64,000 nt of DNA from Silvimonas soli (GCF_030035605.1 NZ_CP106736.1:930001-994000); one strand, 5' to 3'. Shown: positions 34,769 to 43,688, counted from the stretch's first letter. The notes: generated by a model not told the origin, from the sequence alone. Made by a program: numbers and translations.

Positions 34769-34889
34769 AAACCTGCTTCAGGCTGACAGATTGCTAACAC
34801 TTCATGCAGCATACGTGGGCGTTTGGCATCACAGTCTGCTAAAACAAGACGGTGGTCTCGCAATCAACACACCAATCAAGGAGTCTTTC

Positions 34890-35306
34890 ATGAAGAAATG
34901 GTTCGTCGCGCTTCTCAGCGTATTCATGCTGATGGGTTCCGCGTTTGCTGCAGTCAATATCAACAATGCAACTCTGGAGCAACTCGAATCCCTTAACGGT
35001 ATCGGCCCTTCCAAAGCTCAGGCCATTATCGACTATCGCACCAAAACCGGCCCGTTCAAGGCTCCCGAAGATATCATGAAAGTGCCAGGCATCAAGGAAG
35101 GCACTTACAACAAGATCAAGAGCGATATCGCGGTCAGTGGCGCTACCACTGCTGCTGCGGCAGCGGCCACCAAAACACCGGCGCCTGCCAGCAAAGCTCC
35201 GGCAGCCAAGGCAACACCGACGCCGGCACCAGCCGCAGCGGCAGCAACGCCAACGCCAAAACCGACCAAGCCGCCGAAGCCAGCCAAGACCAAGGCCTCG
35301 CAATAA
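34890..35306 (+). CDS. ComEA-like secreted helix-hairpin-helix protein with Ala/Pro/Lys-rich tail
   Basis: ComEA-type proteins bind incoming DNA in the periplasm during natural transformation. The start is the ATG at 34890, 6 bases after AAGGAG. The 138-residue protein has a signal peptide ending AFA (residue 21), then a helix-hairpin-helix domain (AVNINNATLEQLESLNGIGP, about 22-80). Typical small ComEA ends there. This one continues with about 55 residues of alanine, proline, threonine and lysine (for example KPTKPPKPAKTKASQ). A basic disordered tail like that could add nonspecific DNA contacts. It is an isolated gene with its own terminator. Confidence 0.85.
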   Translation: MKKWFVALLSVFMLMGSAFAAVNINNATLEQLESLNGIGPSKAQAIIDYRTKTGPFKAPEDIMKVPGIKEGTYNKIKSDIAVSGATTAAAAAATKTPAPASKAPAAKATPTPAPAAAAATPTPKPTKPPKPAKTKASQ

Positions 35307-35342
35307 GCCTCGATCGCTCTATCGGTTCTGGCTTGCACACAT

Positions 35343-35372
35343 AAAAAGACCTGCCCCGCGGCAGGTCTTTTT
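35343..35372. terminator. Bidirectional terminator after the ComEA-like gene
   Basis: The hairpin AAAAAGACCTGCC-CCGC-GGCAGGTCTTTTT lies 36 bases after the ComEA-like gene and 29 bases after the convergent regulator gene. A and T runs on both sides let it serve both strands. Confidence 0.93.
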
Positions 35373-35401
35373 ACATTCAAGCGTGATGCAAGGCTTGCTG
35401 C

Positions 35402-36031
35402 TTAATGCGCCGACTCTTTGCCGCTAATGGCAGCCAAGGGTACATCTTTGAGCAGCGCCGCCAACTCGACTGCAGAGCGTACGTGCAGCTTGGTGTAAAT
35501 GCGGGCACGGTGGACTTCCACCGTTTTGATACTGATCGCCAGCGCATCGGCAATCTGTTTGTTGAGTTTGCCTGCCAGCAATTCGCTCAGCACTTCACGC
35601 TCGCGTGGCGTCAGTGCATCCAGTTGATCCGACAACGATTGGCGCGCCTCCCATTCCCCACGCAGGGCGACGTCCTGCTCCAGGTAAGCCTGGACTTTGC
35701 TGACCAGCACCCGGTTGTCACAAGGCTTTTCCAGAAAGTCGGTTGCGCCTTCTTTTACGGCGGCGACAGCCATAGCCACATCGCCATGGCCGGTCAGGAA
35801 GATCACTGGCGGCAGGTATTCGGCGGTTTTGATCTTGTTGAACAATTCCAGACCGCTCATGCCGGTCATGCGTACGTCCAGCACCATGCAGCTGAAATCT
35901 GCCGGGCCGGCTTCCGCCAGAAAGCTTTCGGCGGAATCGAAAGCAATCGCTGGCCAGCTGCGGGTTTCAAACAACAGGGTTAGCGCATCGCGTACTGCAA
36001 TGTCGTCATCAATGATGGCAATTGGTCGCAT
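35402..36031 (-). CDS. FixJ-family response regulator (receiver plus LuxR-type HTH)
   Basis: The 209-residue protein is a two-domain transcription activator. The receiver has the acidic pocket IDDD at 7-10, the phosphorylation aspartate D52 in VLDVRMTG, and the conserved lysine in DFLEKPCD. The output domain (about 135-200) is LuxR-type: LTPREREVLSELLAGKLNKQ, then IKTVEVHRARIYTKL. The start overlaps the kinase stop as TAATG, so the two are translationally coupled. The partner kinase sees periplasmic input, but the target genes are not evident here. Confidence 0.94.
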   Translation of the reverse strand: MRPIAIIDDDIAVRDALTLLFETRSWPAIAFDSAESFLAEAGPADFSCMVLDVRMTGMSGLELFNKIKTAEYLPPVIFLTGHGDVAMAVAAVKEGATDFLEKPCDNRVLVSKVQAYLEQDVALRGEWEARQSLSDQLDALTPREREVLSELLAGKLNKQIADALAISIKTVEVHRARIYTKLHVRSAVELAALLKDVPLAAISGKESAH

Positions 36032-38328
36032 TATTCGGTTTCCTCGGTCAGTGCCGTACTGATGGTTAGCGGCAATTTGCAGATAAAGCGGGTACCCCCG
36101 CCCGGATTTGCCTCAGCCAGCAATTGGCCTCGATGTTGCTCAATCACCGAACGGCAGATATTCAAACCGATACCCATACCGTCGGGTTTGGTGGTGTAAA
36201 ACGGCTGAAACAGTGAGTCTGGCGACGCCAGCCCCGGCCCGCGATCAGCCACGACCACCTCTAGCGATTCATCGGTGGCTGTTGCCGAAACCGTGATTTC
36301 ACGTGGTGCGTCACCATCGGCGGCGGCCATGGCTTCCAGACCGTTTTTCAACAGGTTGAACAATACCTGTTCCAGCATCACGCTGTCGCCCTGAAATTCG
36401 GGCAGTGAGTCTGGCAGTTCCACAATAACTCGCGACTGCGTCTTACGCACCACAGGTTCGAGCAATTGCAATGGCACCGACAGCAATTCCGCCAGGTCGC
36501 AGATTTCCTTGCGTGGCGCCCGTTTGGCGGCAAAATCGCGAATCCCGCGGATGATCTGCCCGGCGCGGCGCGCTTGCCCGCCAATACGTGTGAGCACATC
36601 GCCCGCTTTTTCGACCATGGGCGTTGGCGTAGCCAGCATCTCTTCTGCTGCCGCGGCGTAACTGCTGATCGCTGCCAGTGGCTGATTCAACTCGTGGGCC
36701 AGACTGGAGGCCAGTTCACCCATGCTGATCAGACGGGCGGTGTGCTGCAGTTTTTCACTCTGCAAGCGCATTTCTTCGGCTGACTGACGCACATCGGTGA
36801 TATCCGCAGCGATATCCAGCCAGACTTGGCGCCGATCCACCCATTCGATCCGTCGCCGTTGCACGTGATACCAGCGGCCAGTAATCGGATCGCGTGATTC
36901 GGCGGCAAGCGAGTCATCCGGAATCAGCGGAATCAAACAACACACGGCTTCATCGCGCAGCGGGAACAGGTCATCGTGGTGACGATTGCGATACAGCAAT
37001 TGACCACTTTGCTCGTCAGTTACCGACACGGCAGCTTCCAGCCCTTCCAGTACCGTGAGTAACTGCTTGCGTGATGCCGCCAAAGCTTCGCGCTCGCGGC
37101 GGATTTCGGTGACGTCATACAACGACGCCATCCAGCCGCGATACTCACCGCGCCCATCCACCAGCCGTGACGAGTACAAACGCACATCAAAGCGCTCGCC
37201 ATTTCGCCGCATAAAGCGCAATTGATAGCCATTCTGCGGTGTCTGCCCTTCCAGGATGGCGCGGTAGGCGGCAGCACAGTTTTCCAGTTCTTCGGGCGGC
37301 CAGTAAGGCATGGGCGGAATATGCCCCATTAACTCGGACGCACTCCAGCCCACCATGTGGCAGAACGCCGGGTTCACATAGATGATACGACCATCGCGAT
37401 CCATGGCCCGCAAGCCAGTGGTTAGCGAATCTTCCATCGCCGAGCGAAAACCCATTTCGTCGCGCAAGGCGACCTCGGCGGCCTGGCGTTCCAACATGCG
37501 CCGACGCAACATGGCCAGCACCCACCACAACAAGGTGAGCAGCAAGAACACGGCCCCCAGCAACCAGGCCTGGCTACTGGCGCGTGGGTTATCGCGCACA
37601 CTGGCGCGCAACTTGAGTTCGTGACCCAGCGGGTCTACGCCGACGGTTCGAGTCAGCAACGAGCCGGGCATAACCGTGGCGTCGAGCGGTGCCACCACAT
37701 GACCTTGGTCGTCCAGCAAGGCCAAGTCGTAACGCTGGATCATCCACCAGGGAATACGCAGCCGCAGCAATTCGGGCAGCGAATAAGTCGCCACGACCAT
37801 GCCGGCATAAACAGTGGAATGGTAGTACGGCACTGCCAGCACAATCACAGGCTGATCGCGGATGATAACGTTACTGTAAACGGCATAACCCAGCGTACTG
37901 GCGCCATCCACGGTCTCGAGCACTTGCTCGTCATCAAGCGGCACCAGGCTACTGGGGCGCGAGCTATACACTGGCAAGCCACCCATGCGATGCCCCGCCG
38001 CATTCAGGTATTCCACCGACTGCATTTCCGGATTGTCTTTCATCAACGCGTCCGCACGAGCGTTGAAATCCGTATCGTTGATGGCATTGGCCGCCAAGCT
38101 ATAGGCCAGGTTTTCCAGCACATTCTGATTAGTTTGCAAATGCAGCCGCAGGCCCTGCTCCTGCCACAGCAGATCCTGCGCCATGGTCATATCGCGGGCG
38201 GATTGGGTTTGTCGCTGATCCAGCCAGGTATAACCAGCCAAGGCAACCAGCACGAGACCAATGGCAACGTGGGCAACCAACCACGGCAGCATGGCGTGCC
38301 AGGGAAGTAGAAATCGGGGTAAGCGCAT
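36031..38328 (-). CDS. Membrane PAS-domain sensor histidine kinase (FixL/DctB type)
   Basis: The 765-residue kinase has membrane helix 1 at about 14-34, a periplasmic sensor of about 220 residues, membrane helix 2 at 255-274, a PAS domain with PAC segment at about 297-412, a second PAS-like domain at about 420-512, and the kinase core. The phospho-acceptor is H545 in SSLAHELNQPLAAISSYA. ATP-binding boxes NLLKNGLEA, DRGPG and TKPDGMGIGL follow. A LAHELNQPL H-box and a FixJ-type partner place it with the FixL/TodS/DctB group. No haem-binding PAS histidine can be assigned, so the ligand is unknown. It ends sharing one base with the regulator start. Confidence 0.94.
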   Translation of the reverse strand: MRLPRFLLPWHAMLPWLVAHVAIGLVLVALAGYTWLDQRQTQSARDMTMAQDLLWQEQGLRLHLQTNQNVLENLAYSLAANAINDTDFNARADALMKDNPEMQSVEYLNAAGHRMGGLPVYSSRPSSLVPLDDEQVLETVDGASTLGYAVYSNVIIRDQPVIVLAVPYYHSTVYAGMVVATYSLPELLRLRIPWWMIQRYDLALLDDQGHVVAPLDATVMPGSLLTRTVGVDPLGHELKLRASVRDNPRASSQAWLLGAVFLLLTLLWWVLAMLRRRMLERQAAEVALRDEMGFRSAMEDSLTTGLRAMDRDGRIIYVNPAFCHMVGWSASELMGHIPPMPYWPPEELENCAAAYRAILEGQTPQNGYQLRFMRRNGERFDVRLYSSRLVDGRGEYRGWMASLYDVTEIRREREALAASRKQLLTVLEGLEAAVSVTDEQSGQLLYRNRHHDDLFPLRDEAVCCLIPLIPDDSLAAESRDPITGRWYHVQRRRIEWVDRRQVWLDIAADITDVRQSAEEMRLQSEKLQHTARLISMGELASSLAHELNQPLAAISSYAAAAEEMLATPTPMVEKAGDVLTRIGGQARRAGQIIRGIRDFAAKRAPRKEICDLAELLSVPLQLLEPVVRKTQSRVIVELPDSLPEFQGDSVMLEQVLFNLLKNGLEAMAAADGDAPREITVSATATDESLEVVVADRGPGLASPDSLFQPFYTTKPDGMGIGLNICRSVIEQHRGQLLAEANPGGGTRFICKLPLTISTALTEETE

Positions 38329-38397
38329 GGGCGAAGAATATACCTGTTTATCGCAAATTTGCCTTTACGGACTTACACCTGCATCCCCGGGGACCCA

Positions 38398-38425
38398 AAA
38401 CAAAACGCCACCTTGCGGTGGCGTT
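38398..38425 (-). terminator. Intrinsic terminator after the YccA-like gene
   Basis: On the minus strand AACGCCACC-GCAA-GGTGGCGTT is followed by TTGTTTTG, 22 bases after the stop of the YccA-like gene. Confidence 0.88.
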
Positions 38426-38447
38426 GGAACTTGCATATGCGGCGTTA

Positions 38448-39128
38448 TCAGTTGCGATTGTTGCCACTGAATGCCATCAGGATATTCAGCAGGCTGATAA
38501 AGATGTTGTACACGTTCAGGTACAACTGCAGCGTTGCCGTCACATAGTTGGTTTCACCACCGTTCACGATGCGGCTGACATCCATCAGGATGTAGGCCGA
38601 GAAAATCATGATGGCAATGGCCGAAACCGCCAGCGAGATCGCTGGAATCTGGAAGAACAGGTTAGCCAGCGAAGCCAGGATCAGCACCACGACGCCCACG
38701 AACAGGAACTTGCCCATGAACGAGAAGTCTTTCTTCGTCACGGTGGCGATACCTGCCAGGGTAAAGAAGATGGCAGCGGTACCAATTGCGGCTGTACCAA
38801 TCATGGCCGGGCCGTTGGCAAAGCGCAGGGCGACTTGCAGTATTTGCGACAGCCACAGACCCATAAAGCCGGTGTACGCCAGCAACAGAACCACGCCCAT
38901 GGCGCTGTTCTTGGTCTTTTCGATGGCAAAGAACATCCCGAAACTCACGCCCAGGAACACAATCGCGCCGAACATCGGGCTCATTGCAAACTGCATGGAA
39001 ATACCCAGCAGCGCACCGGCGGCGGTGGGCAGCATGCTCAGGGCCAGCAGGAAATAGGTGTTACGCAACACCTTGTTGCGCTCGACGGCTAATGCCGTGC
39101 CGCCGTATTGGGCGGTGGTGTAATCCAT
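38448..39128 (-). CDS. Bax inhibitor-1/YccA family membrane protein
   Basis: The 226-residue protein (ATG at 39128, GGAG 8 bases upstream) has seven hydrophobic helices and the BI-1 family pattern: NTYFLLALSMLPTAAGALLG at the start, GVVLLLAYTGFMGLWLS in the middle, and NGGETNYVTATLQLYLNVYN near the end. E. coli YccA is a substrate and modulator of FtsH; BI-1 homologues behave as pH-sensitive calcium leak channels. The upstream region carries an RpoH-like promoter, which would fit a membrane stress role. Confidence 0.93.
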   Translation of the reverse strand: MDYTTAQYGGTALAVERNKVLRNTYFLLALSMLPTAAGALLGISMQFAMSPMFGAIVFLGVSFGMFFAIEKTKNSAMGVVLLLAYTGFMGLWLSQILQVALRFANGPAMIGTAAIGTAAIFFTLAGIATVTKKDFSFMGKFLFVGVVVLILASLANLFFQIPAISLAVSAIAIMIFSAYILMDVSRIVNGGETNYVTATLQLYLNVYNIFISLLNILMAFSGNNRN

Positions 39129-39177
39129 AGTGTCTTCTCCGTTTCTGATCAATCGAGCGGTTGGCTCGTACTGCTTA

Positions 39178-39206
39178 AGATGAAGGGATATGACAAAAGT
39201 TTCAAG
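39178..39206 (-). promoter_or_regulatory. RpoH (heat-shock)-like promoter of the YccA-family gene
   Basis: On the minus strand a perfect CTTGAAA (39206-39200) is followed, after 14 bases, by CTTCATCT (39185-39178), matching 5 of the 7 defined positions of the sigma-32 -10 consensus CCCCATnT. The predicted start is about 40 bases before the ATG. No sigma-70 pair with good spacing was found in the same gap. This is a pattern match only. Confidence 0.4.
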
Positions 39207-39229
39207 TCAAACGGTACTTTTTGCCTGAA

Positions 39230-40300
39230 TCAAATATTTTCGAACCAGCGCGCAACCCCTTCGGCCAAGGCTTGATCCAGCGTTGCGGGGGACCAGCGAG
39301 GCTGATTATCCCGATCAATCAACCTTGCACGCACGCCTTCTCGAAAGTCGCCATGTCGCACACTATGCTTTGCCGCGAGGGTTTCCATGGCCACTACGGC
39401 ATCGTAATCCATGGACGCGGCACGCTGTGCCAGCGTCCAGCTCAGGACCATTGAACCCGGAGAACCCGCCTGCATATTGCTCATCGCCTGTTGCAGCCAG
39501 CGACTCTCACCCCGATACGCCTGAATTCGCGTGGCGATGGCCGCCAGATCGTCACCGCAGACCATCTCCTCGACTTGCTCGCTCACCGGCTGCCATTGCG
39601 CCTCAGGCAACGGGCAAGGCGTGGCTGCGCTTAATGCACTCAGCAACTGCGACAACATTTGCGCATCGACCTGTGCTTGCGCCAGCCACGGCATTTCCTG
39701 CAGTCCCTGCAATAGCGATTCGAATCCGTTGGCTGGCAACGCCCAGTCAGCGGCTCCGGCGGCGACGGCATCTGCCGCATTCAGTTGGGAGGCCGTCAGA
39801 TAAAGCATGCGCCCGACATTGTGGTGCAAATGCCCCAGCCAGCTACTCGCCCCTACATCCGGGAACAGCCCGATGCCAATTTCCGGCATCGCCAGCACAC
39901 CGGTTTCGGTCACCACTTTATGGCTCGCGCCTGCCAGCAGCCCCCAGCCGCCGCCCATGATCAGGCCATTGGCCCAGGCGAGGACAGGTTTGGGATAACG
40001 ATGCAGATCACGGCACAGCGCGTATTCACTGGCAAAGAAGTCGTCCGCCTCGCCAATCCGGCCCGGCTCGGTCATCGCGTAATACAGGGCTTTGATATCA
40101 CCGCCCGCACAGAAGGCTTTTTCCCCAACGCCGCGAATCAGGACCAGCACCACCCTGTCATCGGTACGCCAAAGCGCCAGTTGCTCGCGCATCTGGTTCA
40201 CCATGAGCAGATTCTGCGCATTGAGCGTGCCGGGAGTATCCAGCAGAATTTCGGCGATCCAGGCGCCGTTATGCGTGGGAACAAGCTGGAAACGAACCAT
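39230..40300 (-). CDS. Enoyl-CoA hydratase/isomerase family, 3-hydroxyisobutyryl-CoA hydrolase-like
   Basis: 3-Hydroxyisobutyryl-CoA hydrolase acts in valine degradation. The ATG at 40300 (MVRFQLVPTHNGAWIA) is chosen because GGA lies 8 bases upstream. The 356-residue protein has AFCAGGDIKALYYAM, the first oxyanion-hole loop, then NGLIMGGGWGLLAGASHK and LAMPEIGIGLFPDVGASSWL, which is the ECH_2 pattern with the catalytic glutamate. The C-terminal half of about 170 residues beyond the crotonase core supports the hydrolase-like subgroup over plain enoyl-CoA hydratase. No other valine-degradation gene is beside it. Confidence 0.85.
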   Translation of the reverse strand: MVRFQLVPTHNGAWIAEILLDTPGTLNAQNLLMVNQMREQLALWRTDDRVVLVLIRGVGEKAFCAGGDIKALYYAMTEPGRIGEADDFFASEYALCRDLHRYPKPVLAWANGLIMGGGWGLLAGASHKVVTETGVLAMPEIGIGLFPDVGASSWLGHLHHNVGRMLYLTASQLNAADAVAAGAADWALPANGFESLLQGLQEMPWLAQAQVDAQMLSQLLSALSAATPCPLPEAQWQPVSEQVEEMVCGDDLAAIATRIQAYRGESRWLQQAMSNMQAGSPGSMVLSWTLAQRAASMDYDAVVAMETLAAKHSVRHGDFREGVRARLIDRDNQPRWSPATLDQALAEGVARWFENI

Positions 40301-40422
40301 GGGTTTTCCGTAAAAACAATTGATCTGCGGGATGGCGAGCTTACTTTGCCTTGGCGGCACATGCATCCGGGATGTTACTCACCATCTTGTTTCAGTCCAT
40401 AACAGGGCCATCCCCAGTCCAA

Positions 40423-40449
40423 TAAAAAACGGCGCAAAGCGCGCCGTTT
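40423..40449 (-). terminator. Intrinsic terminator after lysP
   Basis: On the minus strand GAAACGGCGC-GCTTT-GCGCCGTTTTTTATT forms a stem followed by T residues, 25 bases after the lysP stop. Confidence 0.9.
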
Positions 40450-40473
40450 CAGGGGGTTAAGCCGAGTCAGGGC

Positions 40474-41955
40474 TTATTGGACAGAATCCGGGAATTTCAT
40501 GTCGGCATAACGCACAAAGCGCGTTTTGCGGCTAAAGCGATAACCAGCCCAGATCACCAGGAACAGCGGCAAGCCAACATACGTTGCCACTACGCCAATC
40601 CAGTCGATGCGGTCCTTCAGGAAAGCCTCATAGTTCTGACCCAGAGTAATGGCCAGGCATAGAACGAAAGCGAAGATCGGCCCCCACGGAAAGAACCCCG
40701 ATTTGTACGGCAGCGCGTTCAAATCACGCCCTTGCGCTACGTAACCCTTGCGGAAACGATAGTGGCTGATCGCGATACCTAACCAGGCAATGAAACCGGT
40801 CATGCCCGATGTATTGAGCAGCCACAGGTAGACCTCTTGCTTGCCGAACATGGACGTCAGAAAACACAACCCGCCGACAATGGTCGTGGCATACAAGGCA
40901 TTGCGCGGCACGCCACCTTTAGACAATTTGGCAAAGATTCTGGGCGCTTTGCCATCTACCGCCAGCGTGTACAACATGCGGGTGGAGGCGTACATGCCCG
41001 AGTTACCGGCCGACAACACGGCGGTCAGAATCACCGCATTCATTACCGCCGCCGCAAACGCCAGTCCGGCATGCTGGAACACCAGCGTGAACGGGCTAAT
41101 GGCAATGTCGCTCACTTCGTTCTTGAGCAGACGCGGATCGGTGTAGGGAATCAGCAAACTGATAATCAGAATGGCGAAGATATAGAACAGCAGAATCCGC
41201 CAGAACACCTGCCGTACCGCACGCGGAATGTTTTTGGCCGGGTTTTGCGATTCACCGGCAGCAATACCGATCAATTCGGTGCCCTGGAACGAGAACCCAA
41301 CCACCATCGCCACACCAATCAACGCAGCAAAGCCTCCGGCAAACGGACCATCGCCCACGTTAAAGTTATGGAAACCCGCCGTTTCGCCGCCCTTGATGAT
41401 GCCGAAAATCATCGCCAGACCCAGCGCAATGAAAATGACGATGGTCACGACTTTGATCAGCGAGAACCAGTATTCAGCCTCGCCAAAACCTTTGACCGAG
41501 ATGTAGTTCAGCAAGAACATGATGCCGAGGAAACACGCGCTCCAGATCCAGCCTGGCGTACCCGGGAACCAATAATTCATCACCAGTTGTGAGGCAACCA
41601 GATCCACCGCAATGGTCACCGCCCAGTTGTACCAGTAGTTCCAGCCCAGCGCGAAGCCAAAGCCTTCTTCTACATAATGGGCGCCGTAAGTGGCAAACGA
41701 GCCGGATACCGGCATGTACGCCGCCAGTTCACCCAGGCTGGTCATCAGGAAATACACCATCAGGCCGATCAGCGCGTACGCCAGCAAGGCACCGCCTGGA
41801 CCAGCTTGCGAGATGGTGGCGCCAGAGGCCACAAACAGCCCGGTGCCGATGGAGCCACCGATGGCAATCATCGTCAGGTGACGGGCTTTGAGCTGGCGCG
41901 CCAGGCCAGTCTCGGGCGCGGCGGGGATTGCGGGGACATCTACCCGGTTATTCAT
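40474..41955 (-). CDS. lysP: Lysine-specific permease LysP
   Basis: LysP imports lysine by proton symport. In E. coli it also acts as a co-sensor with CadC. The 493-residue protein (ATG at 41955, MNNRVDVPAIPAAP) has 12 membrane helices and agrees almost residue for residue with E. coli LysP over long stretches, for example ARHLTMIAIGGSIGTGLF, GFGFALGWNYWYNWAVT and GTELIGIAAGESQNPAKN. The translation start lacks a clear ribosome-binding site, and an intrinsic terminator ends 16 bases upstream. It is downstream of tldD. Confidence 0.96.
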   Translation of the reverse strand: MNNRVDVPAIPAAPETGLARQLKARHLTMIAIGGSIGTGLFVASGATISQAGPGGALLAYALIGLMVYFLMTSLGELAAYMPVSGSFATYGAHYVEEGFGFALGWNYWYNWAVTIAVDLVASQLVMNYWFPGTPGWIWSACFLGIMFLLNYISVKGFGEAEYWFSLIKVVTIVIFIALGLAMIFGIIKGGETAGFHNFNVGDGPFAGGFAALIGVAMVVGFSFQGTELIGIAAGESQNPAKNIPRAVRQVFWRILLFYIFAILIISLLIPYTDPRLLKNEVSDIAISPFTLVFQHAGLAFAAAVMNAVILTAVLSAGNSGMYASTRMLYTLAVDGKAPRIFAKLSKGGVPRNALYATTIVGGLCFLTSMFGKQEVYLWLLNTSGMTGFIAWLGIAISHYRFRKGYVAQGRDLNALPYKSGFFPWGPIFAFVLCLAITLGQNYEAFLKDRIDWIGVVATYVGLPLFLVIWAGYRFSRKTRFVRYADMKFPDSVQ

Positions 41956-41971
41956 GCTTGCGGCTTTGTTC

Positions 41972-42010
41972 AAAAAACGAAGGGCGGGATTGTAACAAAC
42001 CCCCGCCCTT
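41972..42010 (-). terminator. Intrinsic terminator between tldD and lysP, 16 bases before the lysP start
   Basis: On the minus strand AAGGGCGGG-(13-base loop)-CCCGCCCTT is followed by CGTTTTTTG. It is a good terminator for the yhdP-nit-tldD unit, but the next start codon, lysP, comes only 16 bases after the last T. Any promoter serving lysP from the 120-base gap would place this hairpin in the lysP leader. Confidence 0.9.
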
Positions 42011-42076
42011 GCCGCCTCGTAAATAGCTGTATATCTGGTGATATATTGCAAATCGGTGCTTTCACACCGGGCTTGT

Positions 42077-43522
42077 TCAGCCCGTGCCACCCACCGTCAA
42101 ACCACCGTCAATACGCAGTGTTGGCTGACCGACACCTACCGGCACGCTCTGGCCTTCCTTACCGCAAGTACCCACACCTGGATCAAGCGCCATATCGTTG
42201 CCGATCATCGAAACGCGAGTCAGCACGTCCGGGCCGTTGCCGATCAGCGTGGCGCCCTTGACCGGATATTGCAGCTTGCCGTCTTCTACCCACCAGGCTT
42301 CAGACGCCGAGAATACGAATTTGCCGCTAGTAATATCGACCTGACCACCGCCAAAGTTCACCGCATACAAACCGCGTTTGACCGAGCTGATGATCTCTTG
42401 TGGGTCTTTATCGCCGCCCAGCATCAGCGTGTTGGTCATGCGTGGCATCGGCAGATGCGCGTACGACTCGCGGCGGCCATTGCCGGTCAGTGGCATGTTC
42501 ATCAAGCGGGCGTTCAGGCTGTCTTGCAGATATCCACGCAGAATGCCGTCCTCAATCAGCGTGGTGCGGCTGGTCGGATTGCCTTCATCATCCACATTGA
42601 GCGAGCCACGGCGATCCTGGATGGTGCCGTCGTCGATCACCGTCACGCCTGGTGCCGCCACGCGCTCACCCAGACGGCCCGAGAACGCGGAGCTGCCTTT
42701 GCGGTTGAAATCGCCTTCCAGACCGTGACCAATGGCTTCATGCAGCAAAATGCCGGGCCAGCCGTTGCCCAGCACCACGGTCATCTCACCGGCTGGCGCG
42801 GGGCGTGCGGTCAGATTAAGCACCGCTTGTGCCACTGCGACCTGCGCGTAGTGATTCACCACATCGTCGGTGAAGTAACTGTAATCAAAGCGACCACCGC
42901 CACCCGCGCTGCCCTGCTCGCGCTGACCGTTTTCTTCAACGATGACGTTCAGAGACAAACGCACCAACGGACGGATATCGGCAGCACGATGCCCGTCATG
43001 CCGCGCGATATAGATCACGTCGTATTCAGACGCCAGGCTCGCCATCACTTGCACCACGCGCTTGTCGGCAGCGCGGGCAGCGCGTTCGAGTTTTTCCAGC
43101 AAGGCGACCTTTTCGGCCTCGTTCAGACTGGCCAGCGGATCAATCGGCCGATACAAGGCGTGGCCTGCACCGGTTTTTACCAGCGCGGCCGAACCATTGC
43201 CGCCTTGGCGACCAATCGCCCGTGTGGCGCGCGCCGCTTCCAGCAAGGGCGAAAAGCCGATTTCATCCGAATAGGCAAAAGCGGTTTTCTCACCGGAGAC
43301 CACCCGCACGCCCACTCCTTGGTCAATCGAAAAGCTGCCAGATTTGACGATTCCTTCGTCCAGGCTCCAGCCCTCCGAGCGCGTGCTCTGGAAGTACAGA
43401 TCGGCGTAATCCAGATCGTGCTGCATCAATTCGGAGAACACGCGGTCCAGTTGTTGTTCATCCAGGCTATAAGGCGCCAGGAGGGTGGATTGCGCGGTTT
43501 GTAGCAGACTCAAATGGCTCAT
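42077..43522 (-). CDS. tldD: Metalloprotease TldD
   Basis: TldD forms a heterodimeric metalloprotease with TldE/PmbA that degrades unfolded peptides and matures microcins and CcdA-type antitoxins. The start is set at the ATG at 43522 (MSHLSLLQTAQSTL). The 481-residue protein has the zinc motif HEAIGH in GILLHEAIGHGLEGDFNRKG, then SSAFSGRLGERVAAPGVTV, and ends in GQPTLRIDGGLTVGGTG as in TldD. tldE is not in this window. It follows the nitrilase gene by 166 bases of apparently empty sequence. Confidence 0.97.
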   Translation of the reverse strand: MSHLSLLQTAQSTLLAPYSLDEQQLDRVFSELMQHDLDYADLYFQSTRSEGWSLDEGIVKSGSFSIDQGVGVRVVSGEKTAFAYSDEIGFSPLLEAARATRAIGRQGGNGSAALVKTGAGHALYRPIDPLASLNEAEKVALLEKLERAARAADKRVVQVMASLASEYDVIYIARHDGHRAADIRPLVRLSLNVIVEENGQREQGSAGGGGRFDYSYFTDDVVNHYAQVAVAQAVLNLTARPAPAGEMTVVLGNGWPGILLHEAIGHGLEGDFNRKGSSAFSGRLGERVAAPGVTVIDDGTIQDRRGSLNVDDEGNPTSRTTLIEDGILRGYLQDSLNARLMNMPLTGNGRRESYAHLPMPRMTNTLMLGGDKDPQEIISSVKRGLYAVNFGGGQVDITSGKFVFSASEAWWVEDGKLQYPVKGATLIGNGPDVLTRVSMIGNDMALDPGVGTCGKEGQSVPVGVGQPTLRIDGGLTVGGTG

Positions 43523-43688
43523 GCCGATATCGCTCTGAAAAATGACGGTCAATGGAACAACATGCCATCGCCCATGGGGTTTGACAAGGCGTGGGCTGGA
43601 CTAAGTTTTGTGGTGGCTACAGCCGGGCAGGTCTGCAGCTCTGGGGATGACCGCAGGCGGACGGCGAATTGGCCGCGCCGAATCCATC

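Noticed and set aside
41956..42076. Lysine riboswitch upstream of lysP
   Set aside because: The whole gap is only about 120 bases and already contains the tldD terminator. The conserved L-box core could not be found.
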